Source: Adiantum capillus-veneris (taxonomy: Eukaryota; Streptophyta; Polypodiopsida; Polypodiales; Pteridaceae). Taken from it: a stretch of 64,000 nucleotides of DNA. The position numbers were made by a program, and so were the translations under genes. The notes under the pieces are model-generated. The model worked only from the letters and a program-made list of their open reading frames with translations. It had not been told where the DNA came from and did not search any database. Where the stretch lies: positions 176,041,240-176,105,239 of the forward strand of contig CM043944.1 in NCBI GenBank assembly GCA_014529385.2, read 5' to 3'. This document shows positions 45,635 through 57,663 of this stretch, piece after piece (position 1 is the first letter of the stretch; each line of letters begins with the position of its first letter).

Positions 45635-48028
45635 ATGGCAAGTGTAGCATTTCCAACATTTACTAGTAAGGTGGGTGAGGATGCTGCAGACTTTCTAGAC
45701 AACTTGGAAATAGCATGTGTCATCTCTGCGAGAGATGATGATGCTTCGCGCTTGCGCATCTTTCCACTTCTAATGAAGGTGGAGGCAAGATCATGGTACA
45801 ATGCCTTGGCACCAGCAACCAAGGAACGGTGGGACTTATTAAGAGCAGCCTTTGTCAAGCGTTTTGGAGAGGGCACAACATCAGAGAAGCTATGGCAATT
45901 GTTGACAGAGTTGAAGCAGGACAGTATGCTGGAATACGCATCATATGAGTCAAAGTTTGTAGATTTATGGGGGCGATGGGTTGCATCGCTAAGAGAGGAT
46001 TAGGGGGCACCTGATTTCCTAAAGAAGGATCGGTTTGTGGTTGGGTTATGGCCAACTCTTAAAGAGAAGGTGAAGGGAAGGTTTCCTGCTACGTATGAGC
46101 TAGCAGTTAAAGTGGCCCGCCTTAAAGACAAGAAGTTGCGCCTACAAGCCAGGAATATCCATGAAGAGGAAGCCGTTAGGACCCGACCACCTCTAGCATT
46201 ACCTACAACAGCCGCCCAGAGGATTCAACCACAAGAACCAATTGAAGATCAGCAAGACCTGCTCAATCGAATCACCAATCAACTTGAGAATCTCTCAATC
46301 CATTTGATACAACAAGGGCATGCACACAATCGCAACCAAGAGCAAGGAAGAGGACAACGAAGGCAAAACCAAGAATACCACTGCTACAATTGTGGGGAGG
46401 ATGGTCATGGCATGTACTACTGTCCACACCCAAGGAAGCAGAATTTCAACAAAGGAGCCAGGCAAAACCAAGTTTCACCAGTGAGACCAAGACCACCACC
46501 ACCAAGGGCACCACAACAAGCACCACCCATGCAAATCCTACAACCACCCATTCAACCACAACCACCACCACCACCACAACCTCTCATTCCACCCTTACCC
46601 CCACCACCAGTTGGCAATCAAACAATAAGTGTCATCAGTCTTGAAGGTAAAGGAAAGGAGAAAGTGGAGGAGGATATCAAGGGAGTAGCAAAAGGTAAGA
46701 CCAAGTTTAAAGGAGTAGATGCCATAGGGGTAAAACGCGCTAGGCAAGGTGAATCTTCCCAAAAGGAAGAAAAGATGAAGACTAAAGGGAAATCTAGCAA
46801 AAAGCCGTCCAAGTCACGACGTAAAATTGACATTGTAGATTTCTCTTTGGGTGAATGTTCTAAACCATATGATTTGGTTCAAGATGTTTCTGTGCAGGGC
46901 CCAAAAATCACCTGGCCCCAATTACTCCACCTAGCACCTAGGGTGAGGAGACAATGGACAAAGATGGTTAGCACGAGACGACCAAAGCCAAAGATAGCTG
47001 GGGCTATCTCTGGGAGGAATCTAGATGACATACTACCAGTGATGGATGCCTACATCAAAGGGCAACACATCTCCAATATCTACATCGATGGTGGCGCACA
47101 AATATGCGTCATGAGTAAAAAAATGATGCACCGTTTGGGTTTAGAGGTGAGTCGGCCGGCACCATGCTGAGCCAAAATGGCAAATAATTTAAAAGTTCAA
47201 TGTGTTGGTGTCATAAATGCAGTTAGGATAAAGGCATTCAACACCGAGGTAGATGTGGACATCTTTGTCATGCCACACAAAGGGGAGGGCTACCCTATCA
47301 TTCTAGGGAGGCCTTAGCTTATGGCTATGAGAGCTAAGCAGGACTGGGACACCGGCATAATCCAGATGAAGGATGCAAAAGGGAGGCCAATACTTTACGA
47401 CATGAAGAAAGATCGGCAATGCGACATGGATCTAGAAACCTCTACGGATGATTTTTCTAGTGGTGACTCTTCAACCACTTCAGAGGAGGAATCAACAGGG
47501 AGTGAAGGAAGTGATAGCTCCATTGAGGTAATGGGCCTCACATTCAACCACAACAAGGTGGGCCCTTCAAATTTGCAACCACATGTGAAAGTGGTGAAGA
47601 AACTTCAACTACCCCTATGGCACGAGATTGGTGAAAGACTCATGCAAAGAAATGCAATTGAGGTCTACTGGCACTTTAGGTTTTCCTTTCTAACTGTGAA
47701 CATTGTGTGTAACATTAATTTGGGAAGCTCTTTAATTTGGGTTGCGACAAGAGTGGAAGGATTGACATCAATAACCAGTGGAATCAATCTAGGACACACC
47801 AATCAAGGAAGAATGGTTTTGCATACTAGTGGTAACATGGAGTCATTTTTCAAAATGTGGTTTGCAGTTTATCTATTGTACATGGTGGGCTCTCTTGTGC
47901 AGCAGGCATCAACCATGCAATCTATCCATGTGGGCAACAAGTCTCTATCAATTTGGCATGAAGAAGGACAACAAGCAAGATATGAGGATTATGGTTTCTT
48001 ACTCCCTTTTGGCTATGTGTCTGGATGA
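45635..48028 (+). pseudogene. Gag-protease of Tat-like element C, three nonsense codons in one frame
   Basis: One frame stays open across 2.4 kb except for TAG at 46001, TGA at 47168 and TAG at 47318. The gag core lies at residues about 1-180 (VEARSWYNALAPATKERW, FVKRFGEGTT). The zinc knuckle CYNCGEDGHGMYYC is at about 46378-46420. A Pro-rich linker follows (46480-46610), then a Lys-rich stretch and protease with IDGGAQICVMS (47085-47120) and a flap-side IILGRP followed by TAG where the family usually has Trp. An acidic Ser-rich run (STTSEEESTGSEGSD) comes next. The reading fades after about 47690. No polymerase follows. Gag-protease would be supplied in cis or to relatives; this copy is dead. 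Confidence 0.82.
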
Positions 48029-48372
48029 GGAAGCCATGCATGGTCCCGCTTTCGAATACTTTCAAGGACTGATCAAGTTCTTTGCATACCTTCTATCACT
48101 TATGCAAGAGTTAATTCTTGTGCAACTTGTGGACTCAAGAATCATTATAAGTGTGATCTTCTGAAGAGGGCATTATTGCATACAATGGATTTACGCTTAG
48201 TGTGGGACCCAGGTGGACACCAAAAAGAACTTTGGGGAGCCTCATGCTTCCAAGGGATCCATTATTCCCTACAAGGATCTACCAGCCACCAAGGAGAAAT
48301 CCTACTCTATTTCAACATGCTCAAGAACAAAGCTAGAGTCATGAATACCTCTAGCCTTAGGGCGAGGGTTAA
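48029..48372 (+). other. 3' internal region of element C
   Basis: A scrambled remnant between the protease frame and the 3' LTR, with an open frame at 48176-48448 running into the LTR. It ends in purine-rich CTTAGGGCGAGGGTTAA, the likely polypurine tract, next to TGAGGCAAG. Confidence 0.6.
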
Positions 48373-50320
48373 TGAGGCAAGATTTTCCATGCATGGGAAC
48401 CCCCCCATATATCTTTGCCCTTTTACCAAAATATTTCCTATTATATAAGTTACTTTTGATTTTTTTCTTCCTTTTTCACAAACGTTTTAGCCTTTATTAA
48501 ATAAATAAGACTTATGCTAATCAATTACGATGTAGCATAAATAAGTAATCTTTCTTTGTTGATCTCTCTTTTGACCTTAAATATTAAATACATATATTCT
48601 AAATTACATTATATATTTTAGTATTTTCTAATATATTTTCCATGTATGTATATTATTCCACCCTACCAAATATTTTATTCACTAGTTTTCATTTTCAAAC
48701 CTCAACCCCACTTTCAAATTTCAATAATACCTCCATCTAGATGATTGCCAATCTTTTCAAAACTCTAGGTCATGTTTTCATACACATGAAGGAGCTTACA
48801 CTTGAAGGCAAGAGAGAATTCCACTCAAAGGGGACCACCAAAAGACTTTTGCAGCCACAAATAATACATTATTTGGCTGAATTTTTTAAGTAAAGAAGAA
48901 CCCCGAATCCAAAGGAGCGTTCAACATGAAAAATGTAGCTCGTGATCTCAACTTTTAGCTCAATGTTTTTCAGAATTTTTGGAGTTATGAACACGGAGAT
49001 ATGGATTTTTGTAGTGGACCCCAGTTTCTCGTGTAATGGTGACACAGGTCATCCCCAATTTCTTCCCTCTAGAATGGCTATGGTTCTACAAGTCTTCAAG
49101 CATGATTACAAGAGACAAGGATCTTTTAATGAGGTCTTGGCAAGTCTAGAGTGATTCTATCACCATTTTTTAAGGATCCATCCTCATCAACAACTATCCA
49201 CCTTTGACAATCTCTCTTGTAAATTTCTTACCTCTCTCTTCTCTCCCTAATAAGCTTATGTCTAGCCAAAGCTAGACTATTGTAAATATCTCCTATCCTC
49301 TATATCCTACCCACATTCTCTCATCTTCTCTCTCTATTGACTCTGGTATTTTAAATAATGAGGAGACAAGATGGGAGCCACAGTCACATGCACCCCATTT
49401 TCCTAGTCACCAAAGTGGGACACTCACCTCAAATAGAAATATTGCTAAATCCTCCCCTCCTTCCCTATATAAGGAGGCCATGAGAGCTCACTAAGGGGGG
49501 ATAGAGGACACACACACACACACACACACACACCTATCCATACACACTCTTGTGCTACATGCTTGTAGCATGAACCCTAATCACATAATCACAACACCAT
49601 CATCATCACCATCACCATGCACAAAAGATGAGCTCCACACCACTTGTAATTAAGGGTTGAAGGCACAATTTGAAGAAGAAGAAGGGTGGACACACTCATG
49701 ATATTCCTCGCCATCAACTCCCATCTCTCCATTATGCCTCCTACGATCTTGTCCCCTTCTCATTTTCCTGCCATACGCTACCTACTGTATTCATCTTTTG
49801 CAAGCAATCAACACACTCCATCTTGGTGCCATACTTTGTGTCGCTTTGGATACATCTCATTGTGAGTATGGTATATGCTTGTTCCTTGCCCTTTTTTTTT
49901 CTACTTATGTAAAGGTGTGCGGATTCGCCACCATACACACACTCTCTCTCTCCCTCTCATATTCCTATCATCTTGCTACTTTCATCTTGAGGTGTGCGGA
50001 TTCGCCACCTCTTGTATGATAAGTGAGCATACTTGCAAGTTTCCCCTACCTCATTATCTTCCTTACTAACATGCACGAGTAGCAAGCCCATTCTCACTCA
50101 TTCACCACTCCTCTCACCTTATTCTCCGACCACCCCATTCCACATTTGGGCGTGGATCTTGAAATTGTTTTCCATGGCATGTTTCATTGTGTATATGTAT
50201 GCGTCCTAGCCGCATATCTTGCTAGGTGGTGCCCCTATTGCGTATTCCCCATGATGAGGCCATTGTGCATAGTCTTGGTGTAGAGGCCACCGGGTCTATT
50301 TTTTTCACTTCCGCCTCTCA
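48373..50320 (+). repeat. 3' LTR of element C
   Basis: TGAGGCAAGATTTTCC to TCCGCCTCTCA. TATATAAG at 49466-49473. (CA)n at about 49507-49532 is longer than in the 5' LTR. It ends exactly where the chromovirus-like LTR E resumes with GTGTGTAGC. Confidence 0.92.
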
Positions 50321-51036
50321 GTGTGTAGCAGAAAATATCATGAACATAGTGAGCATTTCATTAGAATAGCTTCCTAATGAGAATAACAAGAGTGCTTGGG
50401 TGGAGAGAGCAACAAAAAGTATAACACCTAGTTCGATAGCATGACAATACTTCAAAAGAGAGAGAAATTAAGCAATTGACAACAATTGAGGACCGAATTT
50501 GCATAGAGCCGGTCCCCCCTCCAAAAGGCTTTGTATTATGGTTTCTCACATCAAGAGAGACATTTTACAGTACAGTTCTTTGTGTTCCTTCAATACTAGC
50601 TAGTGTCTAGGGAGCTGACATGTTTCCCTCTTCCCCTTGTGTACAAATGAAGCTTGTGACTGTGTGTGGGTGTTTCTCTCTCATCCCCTACTTTTTGGGC
50701 TTGCCCCCTCCTATGTAGGGACTTGTGAAGACTTTTGTACACACACACAAAGTATCCAAATTTCCTAAGCTTTGACCTTTGGACACAACCTTTGAATTTT
50801 GGAACCTTAGCATTTTTGAAGTCTTAATGGGCTGAACCTTAGGGTCTTTTAATACCATTGTTGCACATTGCTCTTTTGCAAATGGCCCCCCCTTTGGATC
50901 CCTATTTTCCCTCCTTTGGATACCTATTGTGGCTAGTCTGCTAGCTGAACCAATATTCTAGCTTTTTCTCCCCTGGCACTTCCCCATATTAAATGATCAA
51001 TTCATTTAGGAGAATCAGATATTGATTATTATCACA
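50321..51036 (-). repeat. main part of element E's 3' LTR, internally deleted
   Basis: Minus strand TGTGATAATAATCAATATC at 51036. It matches the chromovirus-like LTR but lacks about 0.8 kb: at about 50600 the sequence jumps from the CTAGCTAG block (equivalent to about 11425) to the AGGGAGCTGACATGT block (equivalent to about 10590). With 42287-42316 it makes a 746-bp LTR. Polypurine tract at 51037-51050. Confidence 0.85.
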
Positions 51037-51050
51037 TTACCTCTCTCTTG

Positions 51051-51388
51051 AAATCATAGTCTACCTGGACTATGGAGTAGAGAGATAAAGAATATTCATA
51101 AGTCCTTTTCCTAGCGGGTAGAGGATCCCTATGTTACCCTACGACATCATTCCAAAATGGATGAATAGTCCATTTGGTGCTTGAGAGCCTACGCTGTTGC
51201 AAGCATGTCTGCACATTAGTCCCATCAATCTTTCATAGTAGAGTGACAAGCTCTACTTGGTGTTTGGGAGACGTCATCTCCGTAAACTTGATCTAAGCAT
51301 GCATACTACTTCATTTTTGTGCACAATAAATAAAAAGAGAGTCTTATAAGACAAAAACTTTGTTCATTTTTAACATTTGTACATTAGC
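51051..51388 (-). other. 3' untranslated internal region of element E
   Basis: Non-coding and parallel to 17641-18000 in the full-length element, with shared blocks (AGACAAAAACTTTG, GAGCTTGTCACTCTACT). Confidence 0.75.
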
Positions 51389-54300
51389 TTACTCTAGGGA
51401 AGCATTGTAAGCATTGACAAGGTTTAGATTATCCTTTAATTGTATGCCTTGCATCCATCTAGCATCTTCAAAAGGATAATTTTTAAACTTAATAAGATAT
51501 CGTCGAATAGTCTTACCGCCTCTTAGTACCTTGTCTTCATGTCGGAGAATGGACTCGGGCTGCATCACCTCTTCTTGGTCCACGATCTCCGGTGGGTCTT
51601 CAGTAGTTGGTTCTTGAGGTGGCTCTCCTTTGTAAGGCTTTAGTAGCCTCACATGGAAATCATTGTGTATGAGCCAATGGTTGGGCAACTTGAGTTGATA
51701 GGCCATCTCATTAATTGGCCTAAGAATTTGGAAGGGTCCATAGTACCTTTTTGCTAACTTAGCAAAGCACTTTTGGTGTCCCGTAGGATTCTTGCCCGTC
51801 GTGTGCCTTAATCGAGCCTTGGGAAATTTGAGTACGACCCAACCATTTTCTTTAAAGGCTTGGGCTCTTCTGTGCTTGTCAGTAGCAGCCTTTTGCCTTT
51901 GCCGTGAGATAGAGATAGCATCCTTAATCTTTTGGAAAGATTCTTGTAGGGCTCGGCTATACTCATCTGCAGCGAATATCTTCCCGTGTACCTTAAGTAG
52001 GAAGGGACTTTTTTATCTTCCCTCAATTACCTCAAAAGGTGCTTTTTCGTGGAATTATGTACAGTGTTATTGTAGGCATTCTCCACTAAGGTTAAGTACT
52101 TCTCCCATTGGGAACTTTGATCTACTTTTGTTACATAGGCTTTTAGTAGATCGAGAATTGTTAGGTTAGCTATTTCACTTTGGCCATCTGTTTGCGGGTG
52201 ATAGGACGAAGAGAAGTTTAGCCTTGTTCCTAAGTTCTCAAAGAGACCCTTCCAGAAATTACTGGACGTTCTAGGATCTCTATCCGACACTATGGACATT
52301 GGCAAGCCATGGTACTTGAATATTTGTGAAATGAAGAGGGTTGCCATTTGATGGCCTTTGATGGTCTCTTGACAGGTATAAAATGAGCATGTTTACTGAA
52401 CCTATCTACTATCGTGAATATTCCCGTATTCCCATGGATAGACTTAGGCAATCCAAAGATAAAATCCATGGATATGCTCTCCCATAGTGAATTAGGGATT
52501 GGCAAAGGTTGAAGAAATCCAGGTTGCTTCCCTCTATCAAAATTCCTCTTTTGGCATACCACACATTTAGAAACATACTCTTGTATGTTTGCTTTCATGG
52601 TAGGCCAATAGAAATATGTTTCAATCCATTTTAGGGTAGACTAAATCCCTCTATGCCCTGCATAAGGAGGAGCATGATATTCATACATTACTTTCTCATG
52701 TAGTGAGTTAGTAACGCATGTCTATTGCCATAGAGAAGATAACCTTCTTGTAAAGTAAATGGTTGCTCTTTCTTCCCTAGTGCAAGGGCTGAAATCACAT
52801 CTCTAAAATTGGGATCAATAGCATACTCATCTATCATAGAAGATAGATCATGGTGAGTTGCTATGGAAACCGCATTCACTCTCGGCCATCTTGAGAGTGC
52901 ATCGGATACTTGATTATGCTTGCCAGCAATGTGAGAAATATGAAAATGAAATTGCGAAAGAAAGTTTGTCCACCTCATTTGTTTGTCGGAGAGCTTGGTC
53001 TGCATCATGAAGTACTTAAGACTTTGGTGATCCGTTCACAGAATGAAAGGAGTTCCCAATAAATAGTGCTTCCATGAGTCTAAGGCATGTAGAACTGCGA
53101 GGAGTTCCTTTTCATATATGCCTAGAGCTTGATCAACAGGGTCAAGCCTTCAACTTTCATAGCCTATGACGTGCCCTTCTTGAATCAAAACAACTCCAAG
53201 GAAATCACCACAAGCATCATATTGGACCTCAAATGGATTTGAGAGATCCGGTAGTGTAAGCACAGGTTGAGAGATAAGCTTTTCTTTAAGCTTTTGGAAA
53301 GCATTGTTCTCCTTGGCAGACCATGTGTACCTAACGTTTTTCTTTGTTAGGTCATGTAATGGTCCTGCTATTAGTGAGAACTTTTCTATGAAGCATCTAT
53401 AGTATGCGCACATACCTATAAAGCTTCTTAATTCATGAAGATTCCTTTGTTTAGGCCATCCTTTTATTAACTCTAACTTTGATGGATCCTCTTGGATGCA
53501 TTGAGAGATAACGTAACCTAAATATTGAATCTCTTGTAAGAAAAATTCAGTATTCTTTCGATTAACAAAAAGTCTATTCTCTCTTAGAACTTGAAATATT
53601 ACTTGGAGGTGTTGCTTGTGTTCTTCTAATGAATTAGAGTAGATGATGATATCATCAAAGAAAACTCCAGTAAAGGTTTGGTGAGGCGTGAATAGCTTCT
53701 CCATCAAGTGGTTGAATGTGGCTGGTGCATTGGTTAAGCCAAAAGGCATGACAATGTATTTGTAAAGACCAAACGTAGTGCAAAATGCAGTCTTTATAAT
53801 ATCTTGATCAACTATCCTTATTTGATGATAGCCACCTTTTAGGTCAATCCTACTGAAGTAGGTGGACCCTTGTAGCTTATCAAATAGGTCTTCTACCCGT
53901 GGAACGGGAAATCTATTTTTGATAGTGATCCTATTTAGTGCTCTATAGTTGACACACATACGATATGTGCCATCTTTCTTTTGCACTAGTAGCACAGGAG
54001 AACAAAATGGATATGAGCTAGGCCTAACCATGCCCTTGTCGACTAACTCATGCTCTTGCCACATAATCTCCTCTTGTTGAGCTTGAGAAACTCTATAAGG
54101 AGGTTTGTAAAGCGGTGAACTTCCTAGAAGAAGTTCAATTGCATGGTCATCATTACCTCGTTTAGGAGGTAGCTCACATGGGATGTCGTCAATAAAGACA
54201 TCCTGAAACCCCTTGAGAAAATTGGATAACTCTAATTCCTTTCGATTGTGTTTATTTCTTTTGCTAAAACATTAGGTTAATTTTAAGAATCTTTAACAAA

Positions 54301-54953
54301 ATCATCTACACAGAAATAGAGCTCTTTATTGACTTGTTGAAAGCTTGTGTATTTACAATGGGTATAGTGTTATCCATCTCCTTAGCATCTATATACATAT
54401 TCTTTCCCCTGAACTTAAAGGAGATTCTCCTTTCAGGGAATTTAACATTGGCAGCCATGCAATCAAACCATGATGCCCCTAGGATTACATCCTCATGCTT
54501 GAGAGGAGAGATAAAGAAGTCCTCTTTTTTCACATAGCTTTGGACATGGAGCCTCAATTTACCGATTAAGGGAGTGATTGAAGCTTCTTGCCCCTTGAAA
54601 GCACCGTCTGTGGGTAGGACATCTCTCATCTCGTAGGCTTGTATGCCTAGCTTGGTGGCCAACTCTATAGATATAAAATTGTGAGTAGAACCAGGGTCAA
54701 AGAGAATAAAAGCATCATGTTCTCTTACCTTTCCCCAAACATGGCATAGAGGAGATCCTTTGTGGTGAATTTCCTCCTCTTGGATTTTGACCAAGGTAGC
54801 TCTAGGAGGTTCATGGCGGTTGTTCTTTTAAGGACAAGCACGGTACGCATGCCCTTGCTCGTCGCACTTGAAACAGTGGTTATCCTTGCGATAACGCTCA
54901 AGCTCTTCAGGAGAGAGCGTGTAAACTCCCTTCTCTTTGGCTTTGTTGGAGTC
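51389..54953 (-). pseudogene. Pol (and Gag knuckle) of chromovirus-like element E
   Basis: From high to low: intact zinc knuckle CFKCDEQGHAYRAC (about 54840-54880), protease FDPGSTHNF (54690), reverse transcriptase 54064-53350 (RIDLKGGYHQIR, MPFGLTNAPATF, catalytic FFDDIIIYS), RNase H at about 53340-52880 (YDACGDFLG, KHNQVSDALSR), integrase 52700-51720 (CVVCQ, SMDFIFGLP, VSDRDPRT, DGQSEIAN), and a chromodomain-like tail at 51560-51400 ([27 protein letters not shown]). Breaks are fewer than in 10148-19602: frame changes near 54300, 54065, 53150, 52690, 52320 and 52025. The knuckle is single and in frame, confirming that the duplication at 13798-14345 is secondary. Gag and the 5' LTR are missing beyond 54953. 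Confidence 0.88.
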
Positions 54954-57563
54954 TACAGAAGGTAGAAGAAGGCTTGAAGAAGCTATATGATATGGGAGGT
55001 CAACTCAATCCCGACAAGTGCCACATAGGTGAGGATGAAGTGATCTTGCTTGGTCACAAGGTTTTTTCCAAAGGCATTAAGGTAGATCCAGCAAAGGCAC
55101 AAGCTCTCATTGATCTACCATCATCAAAGAGTCTTAAGGAGGTAATTTCATTTATTCAAAAGGTGAAGTACATGTCACACTTCATTCACTTGGCACCGGA
55201 GTTACTTCACCCCCTCCAAAATTTGACACAACATGTAGAGTTTGCATGGTCTGATGAGCTTGAAGAGTACTTTTCTTTTATAAAAATGGTTTTGGAGGAA
55301 CTACCGACGCTCATGCCTCCATGTTGGGAATTTACATTCTTTGTTAGCTCAAGTGTGGGTAAAGAGACATTGGGTGCGGTATTGTTGTAGCAAGATCCTC
55401 ATAGCACTAGGATGCGGCCTGTCTACTTTGCTAGCCGGGTCATGAATGCACTTGAAAAGGATTACACAGAAGCAGAATCTATGATGCTTTCTCTTGTCTT
55501 TGCAGTGAGAAAGTTAGATCCTACCTCCTACCAAAACCCTTTATCATAAACTGAAAACTTGTTTCCTTGGGTGTCCTCTCAAATGACACCAAGTCCCAGG
55601 ATTTCAAAATGGATCATGGAATTGCATGAGTTCCAATACTCTTTCAGAGTAGAAGATAGTGTGCATGCACAATTACCAGGGATTCTCACCTATAGAGTGC
55701 ATGAAAGGGACATCAAGGTTCCTGAAGTGAAAACCCTACCCTTACCACCACCAAGGCATTTACCTAATGCATTCACCTTGTTCTTTGATGGAGCATTTAA
55801 GAAGGCTACAGGGAAAAGCAGGGGGAGGGCTTGTGTTGCTTGATTCAAATGGTAAGGTTGTTATGAAGGAGCATGTGAATTTTCCCGGTTCCACAAGAAA
55901 CAATGAAGCAGAGTACGACACACTAATCCATGGTTTACAGATGTGTGTTTCTCAAAAGATATGGTGTCTCATGGTAAAAGGGGATGCACTTCTCATTGTA
56001 AAGCAAATTATACGTATTTGGGCTTGTAAGAATGAAAGGCTAAGGCAAAAGGTTCATGCCATCCGCCGTAAACTCTTCAATCAATTTGAAGAAGTACAAT
56101 TGTATCATATTCCTAGGAAACAAAATGAAGATGCTGATTTTCTTACCCAAAAAGCAGTTGCATGTGTTGAGGGTGAAGTGCAGGTCATCATGGCAGCAAC
56201 AATGATAAAGCAACCAAGGTACCAAGGGATGGAGTCATTGGCTCCCATTGTGAGCTACATTTTAGAGGGCGAGTTTCCAGAGGGCTTCACAAAAGCTCAA
56301 AAGTGGAGGCTCATTAAGAAGGCGAGTTCGTATTTGTTTTTGGAAGGTGCCCTCTACCAAAGGGGAAAAGATCAAGTTTGTAGGAGAATACCGACAACCA
56401 AGGAGATTCCGGCAATTCTTGAAGGTTTGCATGAGGAAGCGTGTGGTGGTCATTTTGCACAGGAACTCACTGCAAAAAAGATTTTTCTTGCCGGGTATGT
56501 TTGGCCAAGCTTGCACATTGATGTTCAACATTGGTGTAAAAGCTGCCACAATTGTCAAATTAATGGAAATAAGCACCTGTTGCATGGTCCACGTCAGTTA
56601 GTCCTTGCAAATGGTCCATTTGAAAAATAGGGCATTGATGCTATGGGTCCATTGCCTAGGACTAAAAATGGGAAATTGTATATCTTGGTGGCCATAGACT
56701 ACATGACTAGATGGGTAGAAGCTCAAAGTGTGGCAAGAGTAAATGAGAAAACAGTTAGCAAGTTTGTGTACACTCACATTTGTTGCAGATTTGGCACACC
56801 TTTGGAGATTGTTTCTGATAATGGTCCAGGGTTTAGGAAGGACTTGCTCACAGAAGTTTGTGATGGGCTTCACATTCTACATCGGCATAGCAAACCCTAC
56901 TACCCTCAGTCAAATGGTTTGGTAGAGAAGGCTAATGGTATCATTGCAGGAATCATTCGGAAGATGGTAAAGAACAAGACAAATCTATGGGATGACTTCT
57001 TGGATGGAGCATTGTGGGCCTATCGGACTACCTACAAGGAAGCGACAAAGTTCACACCCTTCCACATAGTCTATGGTCAAGAAGCTTTGCAACCCATCGA
57101 GCTCAACATTCCCACAATGCGACTTCATGGAAAGGTGGCACAAGGCGAAGAAGCAGCATGGGAAGATCGTCTTCCCACCCTAGTAGAACTAGAATGGAAA
57201 CGGGAGGCGGCTTATGAGTGCTATAAAAGAAAGGCTACACAAATAAAGGACAAGCTCGACAAAAAGGTGAAAGACAAAGGGATCAAGGAAGGATATTTGG
57301 TGCTAAGGTACGATAATCGCCTTGACAATTGCTTTGATGTGAATTTCAATACTAGATGGCAGGGTCCCTATATTGTGAAGAAGGCCTACTATTCACGCTA
57401 CTATCAACTCATGGATTTGGATGGCAAGGAGCACCCCAAGAAGGTGAATGGGTATCGACTAAAGCCCTACTTGAGTCCAGTTCTACCAGAGGATCTACAA
57501 GAGTATCGAACAGCTACAATACCATGTAAGTCTTTGAGCTTGGTACTACAACATGAAGATTGA
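54954..57563 (+). pseudogene. Ty3/Tat-type Pol fragment H: RT end, RNase H, second RNase H, integrase
   Basis: It starts abruptly inside the reverse transcriptase C-terminus (GQLNPDKCHIG, VILLGHKV), so the catalytic YxDD part is absent. Ty3 RNase H remnant at 55300-55540 (PVYFASRVMN, TEAES). A second, archaeal-type RNase H at about 55775-56190 has FFDGAF, NNEAEY and VKGDALL, the hallmark of Tat elements. Integrase has HEEACGGHF..CKSCHNCQ, VAIDYMTRW, VSDNGPGF and LVEKANG, all catalytic positions present. Breaks: TAG at 55388, frame changes near 55540 and 55817, and TAG at 56628 (family Trp). From 55820 to 57563 it is otherwise one open frame. It is joined to element E at 54953/54954 without LTR or duplication. 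Confidence 0.86.
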
Positions 57564-57663
57564 ATTAAGGCACCAAATATCACGAAGGATCGAAAAACAC
57601 CCTCATTGGAAGGTATGCCTTTTGATGGTAGATAAATGTACCATCATCTAGGGGAGGGCTAAA
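57564..57663 (+). promoter_or_regulatory. 3' untranslated region and polypurine tract of H
   Basis: A short non-coding stretch ending AGGGGAGGGCTAAA (57650-57663), followed by TGATAGCC, the presumed 3' LTR start. This parallels the arrangement before the LTR at 48373. Confidence 0.65.

Larger units (their letters stand above)
42317..50320 (+). mobile_element. pol-less Ty3/Tat-like element C
   Basis: Two LTRs of about 1.95 kb (42317-44260 and 48373-50320) flank 4.1 kb that encodes gag and protease but no reverse transcriptase, RNase H or integrase. GTGT lies at both borders (42313-42316 and 50321-50324). Removing the element restores the chromovirus-like LTR sequence AACTTGTGTGTAGC exactly. 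Ty3 elements usually duplicate 5 bp; a one-base slip in the GT run could explain four. It is a non-autonomous deletion derivative. Confidence 0.85.

Noticed and set aside
46390-46644. Thr-rich ORF (TTTTTTTS runs)
   Set aside because: It is an out-of-frame reading of the Pro-rich linker of Gag in element C.
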